Below, one piece after another: positions 53,300 to 61,162 of a DNA stretch of 64,000 bases; the first letter of the stretch is position 1, and each line of letters opens with the position of its first letter. Made by a program: the position numbers and the translations under genes. Origin of the DNA: a bacterium. GTDB lineage: Bacteria; Desulfobacterota; Binatia; HRBIN30; CADEER01. Under the pieces are notes generated by a model. The model made no database searches, had not been told where the DNA came from, and saw only the letters and a list, made by a program, of their open reading frames with translations. Where the stretch lies: contig JAHBUY010000009.1 of assembly GCA_019637795.1 (NCBI GenBank), positions 124,001-188,000 of the forward strand, in the 5' to 3' direction.

Positions 53300-55147
53300 A
53301 TGCGGCGGCTGACGATGAGGGTGCGCAGGGTGCAAGGGCTGCTCCTCGCGTCGGCGATCTGCCTCGCCGCCGCGTGGGCGGGGGCGGAGGAGCCACTCAC
53401 CGGTGACGCGCCGGCGCCGCGCGGCGCCGGCGCGACGCGCGAGTACCTGCTCGAGGACGTGCCCAACTTCCCCACCATCCTGAAGGACCAGTGGAGCAGC
53501 CGGGTGCCGACGACGCCGTTCGACGGCGGCCGCAGCAACTACGGTCTGCTGTCGGAGAACGAGGCCGAGCGCCAGATCACCCTCGCCGAGAGCATCGCCC
53601 TGGCGCTCGAGCACAACACCGGCCTGAAGCTCTCCGCCCTCAGCCCGGTGAGCGCCACCAACCAGGTGCGCCGCGCCTACGCGCAGTTCGACCCCGAATT
53701 CTTCGGCGACACCTCCAAGCAGCGCAGCAACACCCCGGTGCAGACCATCAGCCCGTTCACCAACGAGGACCCGTTCAACAACGGGTCCGATCTCAGCCTG
53801 TTCAGCGACCAGGTCGAGTGGAACGCCGGCCTGCGCAAGCGCCTGCTGAGCGGCGGCCTGCTGAGCGCGCAGTGGCAGAACACCCGCCTCTCGAGCAATC
53901 CGACGGTGGTCAACCTGGTCAACCCCGATTACATCTCCACCCTCGGCGTCGGCCTCACCCAGCCGCTGCTGCGCGACTTCGGCTGGCGCTTCGCGCTGCT
54001 GGTCGTCGACGTGGCGCAGATCGGCGAGGAGCAGGCCTACCAGGTCTACAAGGCGCAGGTGGCGGGACTGGTCGAGAACGTCGAGCGCGCCTACTGGACC
54101 TATGCGCTGGCGATCGAGAACGTGAAGGTCGAGGTGAAGGGGCTCGATCTCGCCAAGGAACTGCTGCGCCAGAACCAGAGCCGCTTCAACGTCGGCTCGC
54201 TGCCGCGCACCGCGGTGCTCGAGTCCGAGGCCGAGGTGGCGCGCCGCGAGGCCGACCTGGTCACGGCGACGGCGTTGCGGCGGGTGGCGCGCGACAACCT
54301 GCGCGCCCTGGTCAACGCCCGCCAGAACGACGGCGACGCGCTGATCATGATCGAGCCGGCGGACAAGCCGACGGTGTCGAAGACCGACTTCAATCTCGAC
54401 GACAGCCTGCACGTCGGGTACGGCAAGCGGCCGGAGCTGCTGGCGGCGCGCGCCAACGTCGACGGGCGGCAGGTGGAGCGCAAGATCGCCGAGAACCGCC
54501 TGCTGCCGCGCCTCGACCTCGTCGCCTCGATCGGCCTCAACGGCCTCGGCGGCACCGACGCCGGCCTGCTGCAGCCGACCCCGACGGTCGCCCCGGGCCA
54601 GCCGACGCCGACCCCGGGCAGCTTCCAGTTCCTGCCCAACCCGCAGGTGCTCGGCGGCTACAGCCGCTCGCTCGAGCTGCTCACCGACGGCCGCTACTAC
54701 CAGTACCTGGTGGGAGCGCAGCTCGTGATCCCGCTCTCCAACGCCAGCGCCAAGGCCGACTACACCCAGGCCAAGGTCAACGCCGAGGCGGCGCGCCTCG
54801 ACCTGCGGCAGACCGAGGAGAACGTCACCCTCGAGATCACCCAGACGGTCAACAACCTGAAGGCCTCGTTGCGCCGCATCGAGGCGACCCGGGTGGCGCG
54901 CGAGCTGGCCGAGGAGAACGTGCGCAACCAGCAGGCGCGCTACGACGTCGGCCTCGCCACCACCAAGGATCTGATCGACTTCCAGGACCGACTGACCCAG
55001 GCGCAGCGCGAGGAGATCACCGCCCTCACCACGTACAACATCCTGCTGGCGCAGTTGTACTTCTCCGAGGGCACGCTGCTCGAACGGCGCAACGTCATGC
55101 TCGCCCGCGACACCCAGGAGTCGGCGCCCTGGTGGGCACGGTTCTGA
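53300..55147 (+). CDS. TolC-family outer-membrane factor with an extended N-terminal region
   Basis: The 615-residue protein exceeds the usual 450-490 residues of TolC. A signal peptide (RVQGLLLASAICLAAAWAGA) is followed by an extra segment of about 70 residues before the first repeat, which opens ESIALALEHNTGLKLSALSP. A second repeat has ARANVDGRQVERKIAENRLL and ENVTLEITQTVNNLKASLRR, with QARYDVGLATTKDLIDFQDR near the C-terminus. It is the third component of the RND system. ATG 53300 and ATG 53315 are both possible. Unusual Pro/Thr-rich insertions (about residues 418-440) enlarge the second repeat and might face the cell exterior. Confidence 0.85.
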   Translation: MRRLTMRVRRVQGLLLASAICLAAAWAGAEEPLTGDAPAPRGAGATREYLLEDVPNFPTILKDQWSSRVPTTPFDGGRSNYGLLSENEAERQITLAESIALALEHNTGLKLSALSPVSATNQVRRAYAQFDPEFFGDTSKQRSNTPVQTISPFTNEDPFNNGSDLSLFSDQVEWNAGLRKRLLSGGLLSAQWQNTRLSSNPTVVNLVNPDYISTLGVGLTQPLLRDFGWRFALLVVDVAQIGEEQAYQVYKAQVAGLVENVERAYWTYALAIENVKVEVKGLDLAKELLRQNQSRFNVGSLPRTAVLESEAEVARREADLVTATALRRVARDNLRALVNARQNDGDALIMIEPADKPTVSKTDFNLDDSLHVGYGKRPELLAARANVDGRQVERKIAENRLLPRLDLVASIGLNGLGGTDAGLLQPTPTVAPGQPTPTPGSFQFLPNPQVLGGYSRSLELLTDGRYYQYLVGAQLVIPLSNASAKADYTQAKVNAEAARLDLRQTEENVTLEITQTVNNLKASLRRIEATRVARELAEENVRNQQARYDVGLATTKDLIDFQDRLTQAQREEITALTTYNILLAQLYFSEGTLLERRNVMLARDTQESAPWWARF

Positions 55148-55350
55148 CACCCCGACGCGGGCGGCGCGCGCGCCGGCCGCAGCTCGTCGCTCCGCATCAG
55201 CACCGGAACTGACGCCGGCGCCGGTGGCGACCTCCGTCCGCGACGTCGGCGTCGAGCAGTCGGAGGCGCACCCCCACCCTTCGGCGGCCGGCTTCAGCGC
55301 CGGTGCCGTGGCGGCGGATCATCTCGTTGCCAGGCGCGCGGATTTTCAAT

Positions 55351-55365
55351 ATGAGACCGTCTCAT
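55351..55365. promoter_or_regulatory. 15-base palindrome overlapping a start codon
   Basis: ATGAGAC and GTCTCAT flank a single C, and the right arm runs into ATG 55364 (AT of the start codon). A CAATAT at 55347-55352 could be the -10, giving an extremely short leader. It is a likely repressor site. Confidence 0.45.
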
Positions 55366-55858
55366 GATTCGACGAGCCCTGCCCCTGGCCGTGATCCTCC
55401 TCCTGACCCTGATTCCCGCACGCGGGATCGCCTCGGCCTATTCGTGCTGTTGCACGTGCGAGGACGACAGTGAATGCAACCCGTCTTGCTTCGAGCCCAC
55501 GGACTTCGCGTCCTGCGAGAGCGCGTGCATGCAGGCGCAATGCGGCCATGCCGTCGCCTGCGCCAACCCAAGCCAGGGGCAGGGATGCGGCATCGGAGTG
55601 GTATCCTGCGTCGATGTGAATGGACCGACGCCGGGCGCGACCGCGACCGCCACTCCCGTGCCGACCGCGACGCCGGTCCCGAACGGCGGTGCGTGCACCA
55701 GCAACGCGCAGTGCCTCAGCCGCGTCTGCGTCGACAACCGATGCGCGCCGCCGCCCATTGCGCCCCTGCTGTCGACGCGGAGCATCGGACTGCTCATGGC
55801 GGTGCTGCTCGCGGTCGGCCTGTGGTCGGTGCGCGGATTGGCGCGTATGCGGCAATAG
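55364..55858 (+). CDS. Cys-rich secreted protein with C-terminal membrane sorting tail
   Basis: The 164-residue protein has a signal peptide ending GIASAYS. A Cys-dense domain follows (about 25-90; SCCCTCEDDSECNPSCFEPT, 12 or more Cys), then a Thr/Pro/Ala linker, a second Cys pair GGACTSNAQCLSRVCVDNRC, and a C-terminal tail APLLSTRSIGLLMAVLLAV followed by a hydrophobic stretch and RMRQ. The tail (short proline motif, membrane helix, basic end) resembles IPTLxxWG-type exosortase substrates, and an XrtH-like exosortase is encoded at 44550. The mature protein would then be anchored or processed at the cell surface. No function beyond that is known. Confidence 0.6.
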   Translation: MIRRALPLAVILLLTLIPARGIASAYSCCCTCEDDSECNPSCFEPTDFASCESACMQAQCGHAVACANPSQGQGCGIGVVSCVDVNGPTPGATATATPVPTATPVPNGGACTSNAQCLSRVCVDNRCAPPPIAPLLSTRSIGLLMAVLLAVGLWSVRGLARMRQ

Positions 55859-55977
55859 GCCTTCCCGGCCACCGCCGCAGCTTCCATCGGCCCTGCCGCG
55901 CGTGATCGGCAGGGCGGGTCGGGGCGCCTGACATCCGGACCGCGCCACCGCATGGCCGCGGCCGGCGTCGGCCGACC

Positions 55978-56151
55978 TCAGCGATCGCCGCGGTCGCGCT
56001 CCATCCGCTCGCGGACCTTGCGCACGCGCTCGCGCAGGCGCTCGATCCACGGCGAGGGTCGGCCGGCCGTCGCCGTCATCTGCAACTCGGCCTCCAGCAC
56101 TTCCAGGTCACGGCACAACACGCGCCGATACGCGGGGGATGCGTATGCCAT
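55978..56151 (-). CDS. small basic protein of unknown function
   Basis: From ATG 56151 (GGAGGA six bases upstream) the frame encodes 57 residues, MAYASPAYRRVLCRDLEVLE with a basic helical C-terminus RERVRKVRERMERDRGDR. It has no family I recognise. A longer in-frame version from 56262 would add a Pro-rich stretch without a ribosome site. It faces away from the sulfatase-like gene; the divergent gap (56152-56285) may hold both promoters. Confidence 0.4.
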   Translation of the reverse strand: MAYASPAYRRVLCRDLEVLEAELQMTATAGRPSPWIERLRERVRKVRERMERDRGDR

Positions 56152-56285
56152 GTCGTCCTCCAAGAGTTTGCGTGGGCGGGGTTCACTCGGCGGGATGAGC
56201 GGAAGCGGGCGATTGCTGCCCACCGGCGAGAATTCGCTCATCGCGCCATTCCCCATTCGCACATCGATCCGCTAGGGTCCGGGCC

Positions 56286-57671
56286 TTGGACGCCGCGCGT
56301 CCCGGCCTATTCGCCTTGAACACTCCGCCACCCGAAAAAATCTCCCGCCTGCGCCGCTTCCTGCCGCCGCTGATCGTGGTCATCGCCGCCGCGCTCAGCG
56401 TGCGCTCCTTGTTGGCGCGGCCCGACGCCGAGACCTGGCGGGCGCGTCAGGTGGTGCTGATCAGCATCGACACGCTGCGCGCCGACCGGTTGGGCGCCTA
56501 CGGCTTCACGACCATGCCGACGTCGCCGAACATCGACGCGCTCGCCCAGCAATCGGTGGTGTTCGACCGCGCCTACGCGGCGGCGCCGTGGACGATCCCG
56601 TCGCTGGCGGCCGTGCAGACCGGACGCTATCCGGTCGAGGTCGGCGCCTACACCAACAGCGACGCGCTGACCGACGATGCCGTCACCCTCGCCGAGCTGT
56701 TCCGCGCCCGCGGCTTCGCGACCGCGATGTTCAACACCCATGCCGCCCTGGGGAGCGAGCGCGGCGGCTTCCGCCAGGGGTTCGAGACCGTCGTGCCGCA
56801 GCAGGTGGTGCCGCTGGTGGCGGGCGAGCACAAGGCGTCGTTCGCCGCCGACGAGCCGGCGCTGATGCAGTGGCTCGACGCCCACGCGCGCGACCCGTTC
56901 TTCGTCTGGATCCACGACATGAGCCCGCACCTGCCGCCGACCGCCGGCAACCCGTGGCTGACCACCCCCGGCTGGGACCGCTACGACGCCGAGGTGCGCC
57001 ACAGCGACGACCTCGTCGGCCGCGTGCTGCGCAAGCTCGCCGAGCTGCGCCTCGGCGACGAGCTGCTGGTGGTCGTCACCGCCGACCACGGCGAGGCGTT
57101 CGGCGACGAGCACGGGCTCATCGGCCACCAGGACGTGATGTACGACGAGGTGCTGCGGGTGCCGCTGATCATCGGCGCCCCGGTGTTCGAGCCGCGGCGC
57201 GTCAGCGCGCTGGTGGAACTGGTCGATCTCTACCCCACCATCGCCGCCTTCGCCGACCTGCCCGTGCCCCCCGAGGTGCGCGGCGAGAGCCTGCGGCCGC
57301 TGCTCCTCGGCCACGCCGCCGCGCGCGCCGATCCGTACGCCTTCCACATGCGCTTCTTCTTCGAGAACGACGACTCGACGCACTGGCTGGCGGTGCGCGA
57401 CGCCGAGTGGAAACTGCTCTTCAAGACGCCGGACCACGGCCGCGACGGCCCGCCGGGCTGGCATCTCGACGACCCGAAGACCTATTTCGAGCTCTACCGC
57501 ACGACCGACGATCCGGGCGAGCAGCACGATCTCTACGAGTCGCACCCCGAGGAGGTGGCGCGCCTGCGCCGCGTTTTCGAGGACTGGACGGCCGCGCTCT
57601 CCGCCAGGCCGGCGCGGGTCGAGCCCGATGAGGCGACGCGCGAGCACCTGCGCGCCCTGGGCTACGAGTGA
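56286..57671 (+). CDS. membrane-anchored sulfatase-superfamily hydrolase with Thr at the nucleophile position
   Basis: The 461-residue protein starts at TTG 56286 with a membrane anchor (PPLIVVIAAALSVRSLLARP). It continues with the alkaline phosphatase/sulfatase metal site (LISIDTLRADRLGAYGF) and VVVTADHGEAFGDEHGLIGH. The usual C/S-x-P-S-R nucleophile motif reads PWTIPSLAAVQTG here, placing Thr103 at the nucleophile and Leu107 where formylglycine enzymes need Arg. Thr-nucleophile relatives include lipoteichoic-acid synthases and phosphonate monoester hydrolases, so sulfatase chemistry is not assured. It overlaps the VanX-like gene by four bases (GTGA). Confidence 0.8.
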   Translation: MDAARPGLFALNTPPPEKISRLRRFLPPLIVVIAAALSVRSLLARPDAETWRARQVVLISIDTLRADRLGAYGFTTMPTSPNIDALAQQSVVFDRAYAAAPWTIPSLAAVQTGRYPVEVGAYTNSDALTDDAVTLAELFRARGFATAMFNTHAALGSERGGFRQGFETVVPQQVVPLVAGEHKASFAADEPALMQWLDAHARDPFFVWIHDMSPHLPPTAGNPWLTTPGWDRYDAEVRHSDDLVGRVLRKLAELRLGDELLVVVTADHGEAFGDEHGLIGHQDVMYDEVLRVPLIIGAPVFEPRRVSALVELVDLYPTIAAFADLPVPPEVRGESLRPLLLGHAAARADPYAFHMRFFFENDDSTHWLAVRDAEWKLLFKTPDHGRDGPPGWHLDDPKTYFELYRTTDDPGEQHDLYESHPEEVARLRRVFEDWTAALSARPARVEPDEATREHLRALGYE

Positions 57672-58276
57672 ACGCCCTCGCGGCCCTGCGCCTGGCGCTG
57701 CTCCTGCTGGCAGCGCCGCCGACGCCCGCCGCCACGCCGGCGGCGCTGGTCGACGCCGCGGCGCTGATCCCGGGCCTGCGCCTCGACCTTCGCTACGCCA
57801 CGCCCCGCAACTTCACCGGGCGCGCGCTCTATGCCACGCCCCGCTGCCTCCTGCGCCCCGCCGTCGTCGAGCGCCTGGCGCGCGCCCAGCAGGCGGCCAC
57901 CGCCCAGGGGCTCGGGCTGAAGGTGTACGACTGCTACCGGCCGCTGTCGGTGCAGCGGGCGATGTGGACGCTGGTGCCCGACGAGCGCTACGTCGCCGAT
58001 CCCGCCAAGGGCTCGCGCCACAACCGCGGCGCCGCCGTCGACCTGACGCTGGTCGACGCCAGCGGCAGGGAGCTGGCGATGCCGACGGGGTTCGACGACT
58101 TCTCGGCGCGCGCGCATCGCGACTACCAGGACCTGCCGCCGGCGGCGCTCGCCAACCGCGCGCGGCTCGAGCGCCTGATGACCGAGGCCGGCTTCACCGG
58201 CCTGCCGACCGAGTGGTGGCACTTCGACGCCGACGGCTGGGAGCGGTTCGAGGTGCTCGACCTGCCGCTGAACTGA
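57668..58276 (+). CDS. VanX/DdpX-type D-alanyl-D-alanine dipeptidase
   Basis: The 202-residue zinc peptidase has a signal peptide (LALLLLAAPPTPAATP) and the M15 metal motifs. SRHNRGAAVDLTL gives His118 and Asp125; EWWHF gives Glu182 and His185. VanX-type enzymes cleave D-Ala-D-Ala dipeptides, either for vancomycin resistance or for peptidoglycan recycling. Export to the periplasm favours recycling of muropeptide ends. The gene starts at GTG 57668 inside the end of the preceding hydrolase, so both are probably made together. Confidence 0.85.
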   Translation: MNALAALRLALLLLAAPPTPAATPAALVDAAALIPGLRLDLRYATPRNFTGRALYATPRCLLRPAVVERLARAQQAATAQGLGLKVYDCYRPLSVQRAMWTLVPDERYVADPAKGSRHNRGAAVDLTLVDASGRELAMPTGFDDFSARAHRDYQDLPPAALANRARLERLMTEAGFTGLPTEWWHFDADGWERFEVLDLPLN

Positions 58277-58341
58277 CCTGACGCGCGCGCGGGCCGCCCG
58301 GCGATTGCGCCCGCCTCCCCCGCCACCCATACTGCCACGCC

Positions 58342-59595
58342 ATGCAGCCGGGCCTGTCGACGCGGATGCTGATCGGCCTGGTCGCCGGCGCGCTCCTGGG
58401 CGTCGCCGCCCACCTGCTGCTCGGCGACAGCCCCGTCCTCGACGCGATCCTCACCTACGGCACCGAGCCGATCGGCCGCATCTTCCTGCGCCTGCTGTTC
58501 ATGCTCGTCCTGCCGCTGATCGTCTCGGCCCTGGCGCTCGGCGTCGCCGAGCTGCGCGACCTGCACGAGCTCGGGCGCATCGGGCTCAAGACCCTCGCCT
58601 ACACGGTCGCGGTCTCCAGCGTCGCGGTGCTGATCGGCATCGTGCTGGTGAACCTCATCCGCCCGGGCGATGGCCTGTCGCCGCACCTGCGCGACCAGCT
58701 CACCGCCCGCGCCGTGCCGCCGGCGGCGGGCGCGCTGGCCGGCGGCGCGAGCGGCGTCGACTTCCTCGTCCAACTCGTGCCGAGCAACCTCATCAAAGCG
58801 ATGACCGATGGCGACATGCTGGCGGTCATGGTGTTCGCCCTCTTCCTCGGCGTCGGCCTGGTGATGACGCGCACCGACGCGGCGCGCGCCTTCACGCGCG
58901 GCCTGCAGGGCCTCTACGACGTCACCATGCACATGCTGGGGCTGGTGATCCGCGTCGCGCCGTACGGCGTCGCCTGCCTGCTCTTCAGCCTCACCGCCCG
59001 GCTCGGCTACGACATCCTGCGCCAGCTCGGTTGGTTCGTGCTCACCGTCGTCCTCGGCCTGGCGCTGCAACAATTCGGCGTCTACGCCGCCAGCGTCCGC
59101 TTCCTCGGCGGCATGAGCCCGCGCACCTTCTACCGCGGCGTGCGGCCGGCGATGATCACCGCCTTCTCCACCGCCTCGAGCAACGCCACCCTGCCGACGG
59201 CGCTCGAGGTGGCGGAGGAGAACCTGCGCCTGCCGCCGCAGGTGAGCCGCTTCGTCCTCACCCTCGGCTCCACCGCCAACCAGAACGGGACGGCGCTGTT
59301 CGAGGGCGTCACCGTGCTCTTCCTGGCGCAGTTCTACGGCGTGCAGCTCGGCCTGCCGCAGCAGATCCTGGTGGTGTTCATCTGCATCCTCGGCGGCATC
59401 GGCACCGCCGGCGTGCCCGCCGGCTCGATCCCGGTGATCGCGATGATCCTCGGCATGATCGGCGTGCCGCCGGACGGCATCGGCATCATCCTCGGCGTCG
59501 ACCGCCTGCTCGACATGTGCCGCACGACGGTGAACGTCACCGGCGATCTCGCCGCCGCGGTGGTCGTCGCGCGCGGCGAGGGCGACCCGACCTGA
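58342..59595 (+). CDS. dicarboxylate/amino acid:cation symporter (DAACS family)
   Basis: The 417-residue transporter has eight membrane helices and two re-entrant loops. Family motifs are ASSNATLPTALEVAEENLRL (loop 1) and STANQNGTALFEGVTVLFLA, a variant of the NMDGT core as NQNGT. The end DRLLDMCRTTVNVTGDLAAA contains the Asp and Arg for substrate binding. It imports glutamate, aspartate or C4-dicarboxylates with Na+ or H+. It lies alone between the VanX-like gene and a convergent flavoprotein gene. Confidence 0.92.
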   Translation: MQPGLSTRMLIGLVAGALLGVAAHLLLGDSPVLDAILTYGTEPIGRIFLRLLFMLVLPLIVSALALGVAELRDLHELGRIGLKTLAYTVAVSSVAVLIGIVLVNLIRPGDGLSPHLRDQLTARAVPPAAGALAGGASGVDFLVQLVPSNLIKAMTDGDMLAVMVFALFLGVGLVMTRTDAARAFTRGLQGLYDVTMHMLGLVIRVAPYGVACLLFSLTARLGYDILRQLGWFVLTVVLGLALQQFGVYAASVRFLGGMSPRTFYRGVRPAMITAFSTASSNATLPTALEVAEENLRLPPQVSRFVLTLGSTANQNGTALFEGVTVLFLAQFYGVQLGLPQQILVVFICILGGIGTAGVPAGSIPVIAMILGMIGVPPDGIGIILGVDRLLDMCRTTVNVTGDLAAAVVVARGEGDPT

Positions 59596-59616
59596 CCGCC
59601 GGCGCCGCCGGGCGGC

Positions 59617-61053
59617 TCACGTGCCGGGCCCGCATTCGAGATCGTGCGGCGCCGGCGGCGGCGGCGGACGGCGTTCGACGCGCGCCCACAGGTCGCGCAG
59701 CGCGCTGCGGATCCCCTCCTCGATGACCGGGTGGTAGAAAGGCATGGCCAGCGCCTGCTCGACGGTCAGGCCCGACTGCACCGCCCAGGCGAGCAGGTGC
59801 GCGGTGTGCTCGACGCGCGGTCCCAGCATCTCGGCGCCGAGCAGCGTGCCGCAGGCGCGGCGGGCATAGATGCGCACCAGCCCGGCGTTGCGGCCCATGA
59901 CCCGCGCCCGCCCCTGGTCGGCGTAGTCGATGGCGCCGACCTCGACCTGCGCGGCGTCGAGCGCCGCCCACGGCGTGCCGACCAGCGCCATGGTGGGGTC
60001 GGTGAAGGCGATCATCAGCGGCGCCCGCCGCGGCCGCGGGCGGACGTTCGGCCAGGCGGCGGCGTTGGCGCCGGCGATGTGGCCCGCGTCCGCGGCCTCG
60101 TGCAGCACCGGCCGATCGTCGCTGACGTCCCCGGCGAGGAACACCGGCGCCGTCCCGCACTGCATGGTGTGGGGATCGAACAGCGGCCGTCCGAACGAAT
60201 CGAACGGCACGCCGGCCCGCGCCAACTGCAGATCGGCGACGTCGGGATGACGGCCGGCCGCCGCCAGCACGGCGTCGACCCGAACCTCGTGGTCGCCGGC
60301 CTGGTCGCGCCAGGCGATGGCGAACTGCTCGCCATCGCGCCCGACGGCGATCTCCACCGGCTGGTGCAGGGTCAGCTCGCGCCCGAGCAGCGCCGCGGCC
60401 CGGCGCTGCAATTCCGGGTCGGTGAACGGCCCGAGACGATCGCTGTGGGAGAAGCACACGGTCCGCACGCCGAGCCGATGCAGGGCCTGCCCGAGCTCGA
60501 GGCCGACGACACCGCTGCCGACGACCGCGAGCGAGCGCGGCAGGTCGGGCAGCTCGAAGATCGACTCGTTGGTCAGCACCGGCGCGCCCGCCGCGAGCAG
60601 CGGCGGCGGCAGCGTCGGCTTCGAGCCGGTGGCGACGACCACCGCGCGCGCCTCGATGCGGGTGTGCTCGTCGACCGCCAGCACCCCGGGCGCGACGAAG
60701 CGGGCGCGGCCGCGGATCCGCTCGGCGGCGGGAATCGCCGCCACGCCCTCGGCGACCAGGCCGACGAAGCGGTCGCGTTCGCGCCGCACCCGCGCCAGCA
60801 CCGCGGCGCCGTCGATCCGCACGCCGTCCGGCACGCGGACGCCGAACCGCCCGGCATGCGCCACCTCGTGCGCCGCGTCGGCGGCCGCGATCAGCAGCTT
60901 CGACGGCATGCAGCCGACGCGCGCGCAGGTGGTGCCGTAGGCGCCGGATTCGATGATCGCGACGCTCGCCCCCGCCGCGACCGCGGCACGGCGCGCCGCC
61001 AGCCCCGCCGTCCCGGCGCCGATGACGGCGACGTCGACCCGCTTCACCTCCAT
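59617..61053 (-). CDS. dihydrolipoyl-dehydrogenase-like pyridine nucleotide-disulfide oxidoreductase
   Basis: The 478-residue flavoprotein has the N-terminal FAD motif AVIGAGTAGLAARRAA, the redox-active pair Cys43 and Cys48 in GTTCARVGCMPSK, an NAD motif VVGSGVVGLELGQALHRLGV, and a C-terminal dimer domain with MPFYHPVIEEGIRSALRDL. The last has the catalytic His-Glu variant HPxxEE. The family includes lipoamide dehydrogenases and related reductases of mercury, trypanothione or glutathione type. Because no pyruvate or 2-oxoglutarate dehydrogenase genes are adjacent, the partner is open. ATG 61053 has GAGGAGG at fair distance. Confidence 0.85.
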   Translation of the reverse strand: MEVKRVDVAVIGAGTAGLAARRAAVAAGASVAIIESGAYGTTCARVGCMPSKLLIAAADAAHEVAHAGRFGVRVPDGVRIDGAAVLARVRRERDRFVGLVAEGVAAIPAAERIRGRARFVAPGVLAVDEHTRIEARAVVVATGSKPTLPPPLLAAGAPVLTNESIFELPDLPRSLAVVGSGVVGLELGQALHRLGVRTVCFSHSDRLGPFTDPELQRRAAALLGRELTLHQPVEIAVGRDGEQFAIAWRDQAGDHEVRVDAVLAAAGRHPDVADLQLARAGVPFDSFGRPLFDPHTMQCGTAPVFLAGDVSDDRPVLHEAADAGHIAGANAAAWPNVRPRPRRAPLMIAFTDPTMALVGTPWAALDAAQVEVGAIDYADQGRARVMGRNAGLVRIYARRACGTLLGAEMLGPRVEHTAHLLAWAVQSGLTVEQALAMPFYHPVIEEGIRSALRDLWARVERRPPPPPAPHDLECGPGT

Positions 61054-61162
61054 CGCCCGCGCACCTCCTCGCCGCCGCTTACCACGCCCTCTCCGGAGCG
61101 CGCGAGATCGCCGGCGCACCCGCCCCGGTTGACCAAACCGCACGGCCGTTCCAAGAACACGC

